In this document: in pieces, positions 11,730 through 24,203 of the stretch | Layout: each line of letters starts with the position of its first letter | Position numbering within the stretch: the stretch's first letter is position 1 | NCBI GenBank assembly: GCA_014904845.1 | Contig: MU119254.1 | Location: 1-64,000, forward strand | Reading direction: 5' to 3' | Length of the DNA: 64,000 bases | Source of the DNA: Acephala macrosclerotiorum | Lineage: Eukaryota > Ascomycota > Leotiomycetes > Helotiales > Mollisiaceae | Notes under the pieces: generated by a model | What the model was told of the DNA's origin: nothing | The model's input: the letters and a program-made list of their open reading frames with translations, nothing else | The model's database searches: none | Made by a program: the position numbers and the translations under genes

Positions 11730-11894
11730 GATTGATTTCAGAGCAGGAATCAGGTGACAGCTAGGCTTGACTTGTGTTTGGTTGTGCTGATGTTTTCTCT
11801 TGAGCTTGCTATGCAATAGAAGTAGGCTACTGTAAGAATTGGTGACTTTGAGATATTTCACTAAGAGATTGGTGTTGTAAGAAAGAAGAAGTCC

Positions 11895-11951
11895 AAAGGC
11901 AGAAGAAAATCTACCTTTTATAGGTTTTTCTTTGCGCTTCCAATGAATCAT
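11895..11951 (-). promoter_or_regulatory. Core promoter of zinc protein copy A
   Basis: The minus strand reads ATGATTCATTGGAAG..., then ACCTATAAAAGG (about 11914-11925), then AGATTTTCTTCT. The TATA box lies about 193 bp before the ATG. The same arrangement, nearly base for base, stands before copy B at 25145-25200. Confidence 0.7.
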
Positions 11952-12427
11952 TTCACACTACGATAAATCTAGAGGTGTGAATAATACGTGCAAATGAAGA
12001 AAAAAGTGACCATGATATGATGATTCCGTAATATGCTAATGATTAGGTCGACTCTTCGTGATTCATTCTTTCAATTATTATGGCTAAAGTGAATGGCTGG
12101 GAAGTACATTAGGTGGCTCCCGGTTCTGCGCCACGCATATACGCTCACAAAGCTGGAGTTTTTGCATCTACAAGCTCCTATGAAGCTTGTATGAAATCGG
12201 ATATCTTCCCGATTTTGAAGATTGAAGACATATGATACATTGAAAAAGGTCAAGATACAGCACGACCGACGAATCCCATGATACATAAAGCTGGATATTG
12301 ATTCAATTTCATCTACGAAAATGTTGGGGAAAAGCAAGTCGTTAAATCGATATCGCTTTTGCTGTGAAAGAGACCCGAAAAGGAAGAGCGTAGCTACCGA
12401 CGATCGAAATGGACTCCGAATCCCAAC
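11952..12427. other. Intergenic region
   Basis: Sequence between the zinc gene promoter and the 3' end of the Nudix gene. Only short chance frames are seen. Confidence 0.5.
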
Positions 12428-13532
12428 TTAAAGAGCTGATGGGCATGTAGGAAACGGTAACTCTCGATGGAGTCTCTTGACGATCTCCTCGTAGCCCTTC
12501 TCATTCTCCCGGGTGATGTACTTATGCCTGATCAGAAAGTCCATCATAACATTCGCGCTCAACGGCTTGAAGTATCCCCTCCGCATGGCGAACTTCACAT
12601 CCTCCAAATCCATACTGAAGAAGTCCTTGATATCTCCATCGACAGGCTCCAATATCAAACCGTTCGGAACCTCCATGTCATACACATAACTGATACCAGG
12701 ATTGATTAATCTTGGCTCACCGCCGCCATTCTCATCAGCGATACAGAACCAGGTGATCGTTCCAGCAGCTTTGGCATCTCTGCGGATAGTTTCTTCATCG
12801 AATCCAGCTTCTTCCTCAGCCTCTTTGATCAAACAGTGGAGCGGCTCCTCGCCGACAGCAATGCCACCAGCTACAGCGTTGTCAAGCTTCCCGGGATAAG
12901 CAGCCTTGTTGAGATTCCGTTGGGCAATCCAGAATCTGATGCCACTTGGTCCCCGCGAATAGACAATCATATGCACGCCTCTGCAAATGACGCCGAACAG
13001 CGAGCCTGCCGAGCGCTCAATACGCAGCTCGAAGTTTGCTCCGATAATGGGAAAGTATTCATTGCGCTTAGCGCCAAGTTTAGGAAAAAAGTTCTGGGCC
13101 CTAGCAAGGTCGAGCTGCTGGTCGATGGCCATGTTGCACGCGGCATGCCAGTTACTTCCTTCGGGACGTAAAAGGTGGACCTCCTTACGATCATGGTCGA
13201 GGCGGAAGTTGTTGGTCCATGGCATTCTTTGGGTAACTGATTCGAGGAGGTAGCCATGCGGTCGTTTGTCGTTGGGCAGGTAGAACTTCCATAGTTTGGC
13301 TACTTGATCTTCATATTTTTCCTCTTCGCCGAAATCCTTGTATGGGAAACTAGAGAGTCAAAGAATCAGCAAATGTGACATAGATAAAAGTTTGGGACAC
13401 ATACTTATCACACTCCTTGATAATTTCGAGGTTGGTTTTCGCAAAGTGGTGGCGGTGGTGGTGTTCAATGCCGGCAAGAGCCTGGTGTGGGCTTTTAAAG
13501 CTTCCCCCTTTTGTATCGGAGCTAAGACACAT
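12428..13532 (-). CDS. Nudix hydrolase with N-terminal DUF4743 domain (349 aa)
   Basis: Exons 13532-13405 and 13349-12428, with a 55-nt intron (GTATGT...CTCTAG) that restores the expected junction ECDNFPYKDF. The N-terminal DUF4743 domain (about 30-160) is followed by a Nudix domain. The Nudix box spans residues 204-226: it starts GGIAVGEE and ends KEAEEEAGF, with Lys where Arg is usual. This architecture is that of fungal YJR142W-type and plant NUDX20/24-type proteins, related to the Nudix part of Schizosaccharomyces Tnr3; the yeast protein dephosphorylates oxythiamine and oxothiamine diphosphates. The open frame runs upstream of the chosen ATG without another ATG, so a longer, perhaps mitochondrial, N-terminus through an extra exon is possible. 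The stop is natural. Confidence 0.9.
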
Positions 13533-14505
13533 GGTTGCGGTGGGTGCTGTAGGATTGAGAAGTGTTTGACGATGAGTTGTGTCGAAGAATTGGTTCACCG
13601 CTTTTTCGCCTGGGACGAAGCGCAACAGTATTGGCTATGCAACAACGGAAACGCAGGGGAGTCCAGAATAATTGCGCCTCGAGGAGTCGGGAGAAGCTGC
13701 GAAGGCAAGCTCAGGTTCAATTGATAGAGTTTTGCAAGGTGATTTTGAAGAAAAGTGTTGCGGGGATAGAAGCTGTTCGGGGAGGCCTGTCGGTCTTTTA
13801 TACTTTCCAGATGCACTCAAAACAACGCTAGTCCTCCTCGAGCGCTAGACCACTTGAATTAGTCTAGCTTCAGATTGGTAAATTGGTACTAGCTATTTAC
13901 TTCATCATAAGTATTGGAGTCAACTTCAACATTCAGAGCAAGCGCGACCACCAGGCTGGTCTGGGACCAAGTGGGCTTCAGAGATGACGAGCAACACTGC
14001 TCAAAAATTTCGTACAGCTCGAAAGAATATCTAAATAGCAAATATCAAGGTCTTGAATCTAGCAAGGAATCTGGGACGCATTCTGCTGCAATCACCAAAC
14101 ATTAATAGACGTAAAGTATCGCGGTGGAGATGCAGTCTGGCAGGTGAGCGTCACTTGATACAGCAATCTCTTGCTGACTCGCAAAGGGAAACGAGCTGGC
14201 TGCTAGCTTCGTGGATGATGTGATTGTATGATGAATGTAAAGAGATTGCCTCAACGTTACGTAGCAAGCTTGGGGAAAATCCATGATCGTGACGGCCCTC
14301 GGACACAGCACTAGCCTGCACTGCGAAGAGGAGAGTCATTGAAGACCCCAAAATCAAAGATCAAAGAGTCGAGTAACATACCACTTGCATGCAAGAAAAG
14401 CACCAACTCAAACCAATTCACAATTACCTATTCCATCCTAACTCCTCACCCCAACCCGCATTCACCCTTCTCCCTCCAAACCTCAATCCCTTACCATCAC
14501 AACCT
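13533..14505. other. Intergenic region, Nudix to chitinase
   Basis: Upstream sequence of the Nudix gene and downstream sequence of the chitinase relic. The short frames found are unconvincing and no known domain appears. Confidence 0.5.
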
Positions 14506-16699
14506 CTAGTCACAGCTCCCAAACAATCCCTGACACCCCAACCCGCAATACCCCCCTCCACTCCCACACCACCCATTCCCACTACAACAATTCCCCCTCC
14601 CACTCCCAACACAAGTCTTTCCCAGCCCACAGCTCCCATCCCAACTCACCGTATTACAAGTACCCAACGTAACCTGACACCCATTATTAATCGAGCAATG
14701 AGCTGCATCTGAGCCGCAGAAACCATGAGCTGAACAGCAAGGGCCGTAAGGGGATGAGAGGCAGGATTTGGTGGAGGAGCAGGTTGAGTCTGGGGTGGCA
14801 GAGATAGGTGTATCGCCTGTTCCGGCTCCGATGAGGTCGAGGCTCCAGAATACTAGGCCACCGAGGCAATGTTGGTCTGCCCAGGTAGATTTGAGGTTTA
14901 TGGTGTCGGTGTCGTCGTAGCCGATCCATTGGTTTCCCCAGCTGATTTGTTTGACCATTTCGTCGTTTAACAGTCTTGGTGTTAGGCCATGCTGTTGAAT
15001 GATGACTTGGATCTCTCTTAGACTCAATACGCCTGCACTGCCCGTACAAGTCCCCGGATTACTAGCGCTTACATATCCATACCCAATATCTGGACATCCC
15101 GAATTCTGTAGCGTATATCCTCTCCCATAATACGCAATTCCAAGGTTCAACTTACTCGGAGGAACGTTGTCGAACCATAAAGGTAAGAGATCGGATGCAA
15201 TGTCTAAGATAGAGGATTGGGAACGGATTTATGGGCCGAGGATGGGGGCTTCCCAGGGGCCGTGGAGGTCGTAGGACATAAAGTTGAAGAAATCGATGAA
15301 TGGGGAGAGGGCGGAGGGGTTGAAGTTTTGGAGAGAAGCGAAGTCTGGTGGCCTTCATTTTTCACAAATTATATCAGCTCCGTACTCCTAGTTTGGGGAG
15401 GTGGGTAGAAGAGAAGGAGGGGAGGAAACTTACAACGTAATAGAAATCCCATATCTATTCCCAAAAGTCACCCTCATCTCCTGCACAAGAGAAACAAAAT
15501 TTGCAATGTCGCTAGGTTGGCCACCCCTCGCCGCAACACCCGGAAACTCCCAATCCAAATCCACACCCCCAAACCCATACATCCCCATGAACCCCACCAA
15601 ACTTGCAATAAATGCCGCCCTATTCCCCTGAGAACTGACCATATTACTCCAAGTGCCTTGCGTCGGACCTGGGTCACTGAAACTGTAGCCTCCGACAGCG
15701 ATCCATGTTTGGAGGGTGGAGGAACGGCGAGATGTGAATTGGGCGTAGAGGGCTGGGTGGGAGGAGGAGAGGGGGAGTATGGAGAAAGTGGTGGGTGAGA
15801 TGGAGGCGAATGTGAAGATTATGTGGGTGTAGGATGTAGTGTCGATGTCGAGGGGGCCGAGGCGGTTGCATTGGCGTTCTAGATTGCTGGGAGATTTTAG
15901 CGCTTGTGTCTTTTGGGATGGAGTAGGGTGGGTTACCTTGATTGATAGTAGCCGACTTTTCGACCTCGAGAAGCAGTGCCAACATTGGGATCACAGGATG
16001 GTTGTTGAGCTACTTGACAGCTTCCGTAGCCTGGCTGGCATGGATTTGCGGATTGTGCTGAGGCGGGATTCACACAGTATGCAGCTGATGTCTACCAGCA
16101 ATCAGCCTTGAACATGTTGGAAAGGAAGTGGCAGCTTACCCCGCAATACCCAAAGTAGGAGCAACAGAGATTCAAAGGACAATCTTGAGATGCATTTAGG
16201 GAATTGACACCGCACATAGCATGTGCGTTACAATTCGAGAGGCACCTAACGGAACGGCCAGAGCCGCAAGTGTAGGACGTGTATCCGCATTTGCCATCCT
16301 GTCGTTAATTAGTCAATGGTATCATGAACCATTTCTTCGATTTCTGCTCACAGAATTGCAACAGCTCCCATCAGCACATGGCTGCCCTGGACCACACTGA
16401 GCAGGCGCATCTCTTTTGCTCAGTGGGGTAGCTCCTGATGTTGCGAAATGCTCACGGACGTTCTTTGGTAGTGAGGCGTTGCCGGCTGCGGTGGCATTTG
16501 CTCCTACCTGGCCGAGGATATGTTTGTAGCCAATGTCGAGAATTGGTAATGGACCCGATGTTACGTAGTTACTGTGCGCAATTGCGTGATCAAATCTTGG
16601 TTCGATCGACGAGCGTTGAACAGCTGCTGTGTAGCCAGCTGGTATGAAGAGTAGGAGATATAATGCGCCGATGCACAACATGAGGGGTTGCGACAGCAT
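14506..16699 (-). pseudogene. GH18 chitinase with CBM18 modules, broken by one nonsense codon
   Basis: Five exons, all closing in phase: 16699-16352, 16298-16140, 16091-15937, 15886-15434 and 15352-14506; about 653 codons in total. The order is signal peptide (residues 1-25), Cys-rich chitin-binding CBM18 module, GH18 catalytic barrel, and two further Cys-rich modules at the C-terminus. The catalytic motif FGGVDLDWE is present with the acid Glu at 15549-15547, and VGGYSFSDPG and NFMSYDLHGPW are typical GH18 strands. At 15231-15229 the frame reads TAA (codon 413), after ILGP and before IRSQSSILDIASDLL. Reading continues in frame for another 240 codons with no other damage. No GT-AG pair removes the stop. 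A CAA ancestor would need one C-to-T change in a CpA context. Secreted chitinases of this type act on cell-wall chitin. It is recently dead, a sequencing error, or read through. Confidence 0.8.
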
Positions 16700-17271
16700 C
16701 TTGGAGAAGCGAATACGAAAAGAATATCGAGGATGGGTTTCAGACGGATGGTATGGGAATCATAAGTACCTACGAGAACGTGACGAGCCAAAGAAAAGAT
16801 CACTGGATAGCACACTGTGGTAGGTGACAAGGATACTTGATCGGATGAACATATATGGGATGAAAGTTCCGAGACATTGCTAAGAGATATTTCGAGATGC
16901 AGATCAACATATAACTCACGGGAGGCTCAACAAGGAAGGTACTATGGTGGCTGGAAGCGCTACACGATGTTCCTAATCTTCCAGAGGATAAATCATGTCG
17001 ATTCGTACCACGTCGTGTGGCTTGAGATACCCGAGAGATACATCCATGTGTTTTGCATTCGGGGAACAATATTCCATCTTCAAGCCAAGGATAGCCCGCA
17101 GTGCTACCTATAAGGAGCGCGGTATCCTATAGTATTCCTATACCATACTTGTTGGAGGCATGGAACTGAAGATGACCCACGGAAAGCTGATAGAAAACAG
17201 GATTGATGTGTAGACTCATATCGTACAAATACTCGAAATGTAGGATCATTACCCGTTATTGATCTAATCGA
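16700..17271. other. Chitinase promoter side / 3' side of dehydrogenase
   Basis: Short chance frames only; no clear regulatory site recognised. Confidence 0.5.
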
Positions 17272-18635
17272 TCACAATCTCGACTTCTCTGCAATCATGT
17301 TGGCCGAATTCGGTAGGCTCTCAATGCTGTCGCGCGTGATTTGGTCGACGCTTTGATAACCGGTGACGTTCATTAGGATGTCGAAATTGGCCAGCAAGCT
17401 CTTCATGACATGTCGGACTCCCAGCTCGCCCTTGATGCTCAGCCCGAAGACCCACAATCGGCCGACAAAAACGAATTTTGCTCCCAAGGCCAATGCTTTG
17501 AACACATCGGCGGCACCCCGAACTCCGGAGTCGAACATAATGTAGGTTTTGTCGCCAACGGCTGCTCCAGATTAGCAAAGTCCGTATCTGCTCCACTACA
17601 TAGGCATGCTTACCAGCGACAATCTTCTCCAATGCATCCAAGCTTGCAATGGCACCATCAACCTGCCTGCCAGCGTGGTTGCTGACCACAATTCCATCCA
17701 CCCCAAGTTCAACGCATTTCTTTGCATCTGCCACACTTTGTATGCCTTTGATGCAGAATGGCTTGCCACCGCTGATCTTTTTCCATTGTTCCATCAGCCA
17801 TGGCATCTTCTCCCAGCTCCAGGCTCTTCCATGCCAGACATTATCGATCCACATCGCTCCGGCTTCGTTTGGCTGCGTTTTGGGATCTATTCTTGCTTCC
17901 TTAAGTCGCTTCTGGAACACCGGGTCTGAAAGTCCGAGGTCTGCTCCGACTCCGTGGTAGAAGGCATAGTTCGACTCTGCTTCATCATGATGTCTCCATG
18001 CCAATTGCCAAGTATCCACGGTCAAAATACAAGCAGAAAACCCGCTGTCATGTGCCCGCTTCAAGAGGGAAATCGTAAGCTCATCATCGTGAGGCATATA
18101 AAGCTGGAAGAATCGTGGACCTTCCCCGTTCGCGTTCGCCACATCCTCGATCGGATTTGAGCCAGCAGTCGATAAGCAGTATGGCAGATTTAATTCCTTC
18201 GCGATCTTTGCAACTGGAAGCTCTCCCAATGGATTGTATATCTTGTTGATGCCAATTGGGGCAAAGCCAATTGGTGCACTCACTTTGTGGCCGAAGATCT
18301 CAGTCTTGGTGTCGCGGATGTTTGTATCGACGAGCATGCGAGGGATGATTCGGTGTCGGTAGAAGGCTTGTCGATTTGCGAGATGGGTGTAGGACTGACC
18401 TGCATTCGAAGAGGCATAGAACCTGTTGCGGTCAGCAACTGAAGTCAATCGAGGAGAGGCGGACGCACCAGCCTCCACTTGTCAAGTTCCTTTTAGCCAA
18501 ATCCTCCAAATCTCCAGGCTCGGTACTGAATAGTGGCACTTCACCGGTGTTGTCCTTCCAGAAGAGTTCTCTCTGGTACAGACCCCACTGAGGGGTGTTT
18601 CTTTGCTGAATGTTAGGATTTTTTGGGTCAGACAT
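17272..18635 (-). CDS. FMN-dependent alpha-hydroxy acid dehydrogenase/oxidase (421 aa)
   Basis: Three exons: 18635-18469, 18422-17614 and 17561-17272. The introns are 46 and 52 nt and phase closes. The second acceptor was chosen so that the protein reads VAAVGDKT. This is the FMN_dh TIM barrel (PF01070) of the glycolate oxidase / lactate oxidase / flavocytochrome b2 family. Seen: SAPIGFAPIG, the STAGSNPIEDV strand, FCIKGI (Lys about 281), the active-site motif SNHAGRQVDG (His about 305, Arg two residues on) and DSGVRGAADVFKALALGA with GRLWVFG. There is no N-terminal cytochrome b5 domain and no PTS1, so it is probably a cytosolic oxidase or lactate 2-monooxygenase-like enzyme. The substrate cannot be fixed from sequence. 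Length is slightly above bare FMN_dh proteins because of an N-terminal extension starting MSDPKNPNIQQRN. Confidence 0.92.
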
Positions 18636-19870
18636 GATGAGAGATTGGAGGAATCAATGAATTGGAAGATGTAGGAGATCACAGATTGGTCAATTGATAG
18701 AGAAGAAAATCTGCGAAGTAAACTGATACTTATACTGTATGTGCATGCTGCCATGATTTCATGGCCGCTTACCAGAGATGGAGGGCTGAAGTTGGATCTT
18801 GGTGACGTTGACGGAAATCGGCATTCGAGACGCGGCAGCTCAACACGAAAGAAATGCCCGGACAGCTGATCGGGTCAGATGTGGACATCTCTAGACCTTT
18901 GATATTCAATTTGATGAACAGTGGATAATGTTCGTTCGGATGAAAGAGAGTTCTCGAGGCTTTTGGTGCTCACAGACTTGGACGAAAACGCGAGATATTC
19001 CCGTAACACGTGACTATCTCCAGATCCGGGGATCTTGGCGGGGCTTGACAAATCTCTCTTCCAACTCTATTTCATCGTTGTTAAACCTTAAGCTTCAGTA
19101 GCAGACGTGTTGACCTCTTGAGATCAAGGCCGCTATCAGCCTTGAAGCTAGCGCAATAGTTAGTTCCGACCGTGGTAGTTAACACCGTTCTTTCCCAGCC
19201 CTTTGGCGGCTTCAGAAGACCTTGGCTTCTGTTTCCGTGTTGAAAGTCATTATAGCACACTCCATTGCGATACAACTTTTATTCGCGACGTCCAAACCCC
19301 TTCTGACTTATATTCGCTCGGAAGCGGTTCTATCCTTTGCCTCGTTTACTTCTAAGCATATTAGTAGTCATTCAAATTTCACTTATCCACGACCCACTCT
19401 TCGAGATCTTTTGCGACCGAAGCTAGGTACACCCATCACATTTTCGAGCACTTTCGTCTCAAATTTCAAGTATCGATATTGCTCATCTGCTTCTATCAAA
19501 CTCCTTGTTTCTCGAAATGGCACTGCTGCCGAGGTCAATTACTTGTTTTATGCAGGCCTGCAACTGCCATCGGCCTATGACGTTTAGCTTACGATAATCA
19601 CATGCTCTTTCTCGGTCGAGGAGCACGTTTGTTCAACACGGAGAAGGATCTCAGGATCTTACATTCTGTACACAATTTTAAGGTCTCAGTCCAGGGCATT
19701 GATAGTTTGGAAGTGTCCAAGAGCAGCCATTCAACATCCTCCCATCAACAGAATTTGCCGTTTTGATTCTGCTCAGCCTTGTAAGCCATCACCAGATTCC
19801 AAAGAACGTCATTTCTAATACATAGTCCGCCAAGCAGATTCATCGAAACTACGTTACTCAAGGAGGCGCA
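18636..19870. other. Divergent intergenic region
   Basis: This lies between the dehydrogenase (minus) and the DUF4185-like gene (plus), so it should hold both promoters. A 121-codon plus-strand frame at 19222-19587 has no recognisable domain and probably lies in the leader of the downstream gene. No clear TATA box. Confidence 0.45.
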
Positions 19871-21112
19871 ATGCGCAAAGCGTTCTCAAAGATCACCGAT
19901 AAGCTCGATGGATCCAAGTCAGGCTCTAGAAGTCAAGCTCCTCTTGGAGATAGCACTCATGGTGGACCACCACCAATCAACTATGGATCTAAACCGGATC
20001 GTAAAGTCGTCTACCCACAGCCTGGCCAACGACCACCTGGACCAGCTCCTCCATTGAAAGTCGCCTCAACCCAACACCATGGCAAGATGAAGTTCTTCCA
20101 TCCCAATGGTCACGAGCACATCGTCTCACGAGACGTAGGCAATTCCGGCGTTCTCGACGGCAAAATCGTCTGGGGTTGGGGCGATACTCTTATGGGAGCC
20201 GGCGGCCGAGGATCCAAAGCCAATATTTGCGCAACAGACAGCACCTCAATCGGGCACCTCTCCGACCCTATGTGTGCAACCGACACCGCTCTCTGGGACA
20301 ACAACGAATTCGTCGCGAACTTTATTCCCTGCCTCCCGCGTGAAGAGAAAGACGGAGGTCTAGTGAAGTACGCCTTCGGCGGATCCAACGTCATCGAATA
20401 CGCACCCAACCAAGGTCTTCTCTTCTTCCTCAAAATCTATCGACCGCATGGAAAGAACATCATCAAAGGTGCCGGCGTCGCCCAAATTACCATGCACGGC
20501 AACATCCCCAAATGTAAGCGAGAAATGGAGACCCTGTGGACGAAAGAAGAGGCTTGCTATGGCGATGTAGGTATCGCGTACGACTCTCGAGACGGCTACG
20601 TCTACGCATTCGGCAAAGGCCCACAACAGGATGATGAGCAGCTAATCAGACGCACCTACCTCTGCCGCGCCCCCATCAACCGCGCATTCGACATCTCTGC
20701 CTACAGCTACTGGCACCAAGACAAGCGTGTCTGGTCCCCTCAACGCCTCACCACCCACGGGCAAGGCGGAACCGCCAAACTAACATACGAACAAGCCATC
20801 TTCCCCTATCTCGCAATGGACCGCTCTGCTCCATTCTGGAGTAACTACTTCAATAAGTGGATGTTTCTCTATGGAAATAGTTGGGGATATTCGGATGTGT
20901 ATGTTATGACGGCTGATAAGTTGGAGGGACCGTGGGATAAACATGGTGATTTGAAGGTTTGTAGTACGCAGCCTGAGGGTGGGGAGCCAGTGGCGGGAGA
21001 GTTTAGGTATGCAGTTAATGGGCATCCGGAGTGGGATGAGACAGGGAAGAGTGTGTTTGTCACGTGGACGAAGTTGAATGAGATTTATGGGACGACGGTT
21101 GTGTGGGAATAG
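19871..21112 (+). CDS. DUF4185-like protein (413 aa)
   Basis: Single exon. The first about 65 residues are low-complexity, rich in Pro, Gly and Ser (PPPINYGSKPDRK, GQRPPGPAPP). The rest looks like the beta-propeller DUF4185 fold related to glycoside hydrolase clans: GKIVWGWGDTLM near the start, NICATDS, then regular W/Y-rich repeats (YGDVGIAYDS, YSYWHQDKRVW, APFWSNYFNKWMFLYGNSWG, AVNGHPEWDETGKSVFVTWTK). It has no signal peptide, so if it is an enzyme it is not classically secreted. The catalytic role of this family in fungi is not established. The start is the first ATG, MRKAFSKITDKL. The family assignment is by pattern only. Confidence 0.75.
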   Translation: MRKAFSKITDKLDGSKSGSRSQAPLGDSTHGGPPPINYGSKPDRKVVYPQPGQRPPGPAPPLKVASTQHHGKMKFFHPNGHEHIVSRDVGNSGVLDGKIVWGWGDTLMGAGGRGSKANICATDSTSIGHLSDPMCATDTALWDNNEFVANFIPCLPREEKDGGLVKYAFGGSNVIEYAPNQGLLFFLKIYRPHGKNIIKGAGVAQITMHGNIPKCKREMETLWTKEEACYGDVGIAYDSRDGYVYAFGKGPQQDDEQLIRRTYLCRAPINRAFDISAYSYWHQDKRVWSPQRLTTHGQGGTAKLTYEQAIFPYLAMDRSAPFWSNYFNKWMFLYGNSWGYSDVYVMTADKLEGPWDKHGDLKVCSTQPEGGEPVAGEFRYAVNGHPEWDETGKSVFVTWTKLNEIYGTTVVWE

Positions 21113-22604
21113 GATTCTGACGCATTTGAGAAAGGATCTTGGTGCAAGGTGTCAATTATAAGTTGCTATCAATGGTGTTAAATCATAGGAGTTCGGAAGA
21201 TGAAGACATTCTCATTTGCTTTTGTTCTTTTATTAGACCTTTGTTGAGATCTTCGATTCTTGCTCTGAGTTCGGAGCCTCTAGTTGTGTAAATAAATTTG
21301 CTTAAAGATGACTGTATTGCAACAGCAAGGCACCTTTCATGAATTTTCAAGTGTAAATTTGTCCATCGGCGAGTTAAAGCATTTGATTCACAACTCTCGA
21401 CCTCATTCATGACCTCTTGCCTTATTTATTCACATACCTACCACTAGGACCTATTATAGAGCCAAAACTTCTCTATGTTCCTTCTTCTTTTCCTCGTCAA
21501 AAACGCCATTGCCTACACGATCATCTACCTACATCCACATCTACACGTTCTCAAGTTCGCGAACCAGACTCTCTAGAAAAGCAGGTCTCAGTCTCCACCA
21601 AGTAGTAAAGTTTTGACCCCGACTTGAGCACAGTAACCTGCTTCAAACACTCTATCACAGGCAAAGGCCAGAGTGTGGGTGTAAAGTATGTGTTCATGAT
21701 GTCTGTTCCTGTCTAGCGGTGAGATGAGGATATATATAACATTAAACACGTGACCACCCTATACACTCTCTCACTCAAGCATAATGTCTTCAAAACCACA
21801 GCTCATTCTCCACACCCCTCTAATTACATTTCATCATATGTCACTATACAATGGAGTCTTGCCAACATTGCGGGGCCTGGACTTCCGAAAAACTCGTAAA
21901 GAATCCATGCCGTAAAAACCACACTATCCCGTTAGACATCCTGATCCGGGAAGTGCCATGACAGATGTCCAGATGTCATTATATGATGATATTCACAGAA
22001 ATGCGAACGGAGACATAATCGTAATGAGAGATAAGCAGGGACTCTGTCGGAAATGCCGGGGTAAGGGCCTGCGAGGTGTGGCGGGACATAATAGGGCCGC
22101 CTGAGTACTTAGCTCTTCACTCGTATTTTGATGCCTGATGGGAGTGGAGCCTTGGAAATGTTGAGGGCGATTTTCTGGATAATATTTTGCCAAACGTTTC
22201 TCGCAAAGCTCGAGTATATACGGGCAGCTTTAGGCGGTCGTGTCAACCGCTCATTTTCAAAGCCCGGCATTACAGCCGAATATTATGTGAATTAAAAACC
22301 GGAGATAATTATCGAATACTTTTCAACTTCATTTTAAAGGAATAAACATATTTTAAAATTCTATAAGAGATTCTTTGCGATGCGGCGTATTGAACTTGGA
22401 TTATTGAAAGGGGCGTTTTGGTGAGGCTTGCTAACCTTGTAAACCACAGCACCTTAAGGGTTCGCTTATAGGCCCTATTATTGGCCCTTTAAAGGGAGGG
22501 CGCTCTATGGTAACGTTGGTCGGGCCAATGATTAAGAACCACGACAGCTCCGCATGATATATTTACCATCGGATTCTATGAGAAATGGATTGATAGTCTG
22601 GTAG
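21113..22604. other. Intergenic region
   Basis: About 1.5 kb without a supportable gene. Frames are at most 75 codons. The part from 22240 to 22400 is somewhat AT-rich. Nothing recognised. Confidence 0.5.
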
Positions 22605-24203
22605 TTGATCAAAGATCACACATTTCTAATACTCTTTTTCTTTTTTTTCGAGGTATATACGATTTTAAATCATCATATTTCACCTGGAACGCAAGCTTCA
22701 CCTGGCGAGTGGGTGTACTTCATAAGAGATGGGTATCCAGAAATTATCGCAAGAACTTTGGGACGATATTGTTTTAGCTACGCAGAAATACGACTGGAAG
22801 TCGTTGAGACTAGTCTGCAGACGTTTCGAGCACCAGGCTTCGGCTTGTTTGTTCCTTCATATCAGCGTTTGCTTGCAGCAAAACTCCTTGGACAGGTAAA
22901 GGTCCTTCGCTTCTCGTTTTTATTACCAAAATCTTTATGAAAAGGCTTTCGAAACTTAGTGGCTAACTTCAGGGCCAGGTTAATTGGCGTCGCCGATAGC
23001 CCACGACTTTGTCAGCATATACGTATCCTTACAATTGGAGATGAGATACTCTCGAAGCGTGCACAAGTTTCTCCAGCATCCTTCGTTACTGGGCTTCAGA
23101 AAATTCATCTCGGTATTGCCCCTCTTGGCCATCAATATCATCATAAAATCTCATGGGACTATTTCCAAAGCACAACACTTGCCGACTTTCCCGCATCCAC
23201 GTATCCGGAAGGTCTTAACAAAATTGGACTAAACCGAGCACAGGCACTCGGATTATACGCCAAGCATGGTTACATGGCGTACGAGCATAGCAAGTTAATT
23301 AACCAAAATCTGGATATCTGGATTCTTGCCGCAGCATTCTCTAAACTAGAGAGACTCAACACGGTGCATCTCTCCATTAGTAATAAGACTAATAGGAAGA
23401 GATCGTGGGGGAGTACTTCGGACTCTCCATACATTCTAACCTCCGAAGAACACCATGACCGTCAACTTCATGTCTTTCTTGGTGCTGCAGCTGCATGTTC
23501 ACCAGTCCTAAAGATCACAAACCTCGTTATTGATGACGACGACGAAGGTGTGGCCGTTGCCACAGATCGAGGAATCGGCGAAATTTCAACCTATCTCATT
23601 CGTGCTGCATTGCCATCACTTAACTGTATTGCTTGCTTGGACATTCCCATTGGAAAGTACTCTGAAAGCGGACATAATGGTCACGGCCCAGCAATCCTCC
23701 GGATTGCAGAGCTACTACGTGGCTTGCCATTCCTCGAGAGATTCTCTTTGCGAAACAATGAAAGGAATGGCATCTTTCCTATCGAGGTTGCCAGTATCCT
23801 GGCCGCAATATCAAGCAACCGCTTACAGAGCATCACTTTAGAAGGTTGTTTTTACCGCGCACACCGCTTCAAAGCCTTCCTTATGAAACATGGCGCCAGG
23901 CTGCGTAAGATTAGAATCCGCTGGGGCTTTCTGGCTGGATGCACTTTCGAATCACTCTTTCGTTTCATGCGTACTCGATTGCTGCTGGAAGAGCTAGTTT
24001 TGAACTCTTCCTTCATAGAGGTTAAGGAGAAGGAGAAGGAATACGACAGTTCGATCAAGTTCATGCCATCGCGAGCGAGCAAAGATGATGCGATGGGCGC
24101 TATTTCCGCATTCGTTACACGCAAATCGATTCATTACCCATCCGATCTAGTCAACAAAGATCCCAAGTTCATTCTTTTGGGTACATCGAGCGGTCATCGT
24201 TAA
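22605..24203 (+). CDS. Possible F-box/LRR-like protein, exon join unresolved
   Basis: The main frame (22941-24203) encodes about 415 residues typical of large fungal F-box-associated families: SPRLCQHIRILTIGDE near the start, then Leu-rich blocks (LPSLNCIACLDIPIG, LLRGLPFLERFSLRNNE, LQSITLEGCFYR, LLLEELVLNSSF). There is no ATG at its start, so an upstream exon is needed. A frame at 22605-22896 ends at a good donor (GGACAG|GTAAAG) and an acceptor follows a GCTAAC branch (TTCAG|GGCC, 22971), but the phases do not agree. Either the join is different or the gene is damaged. A fragment of 128 codons at 24345-24731 may belong to the same or a sister gene. No F-box motif itself is visible. Confidence 0.45.
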
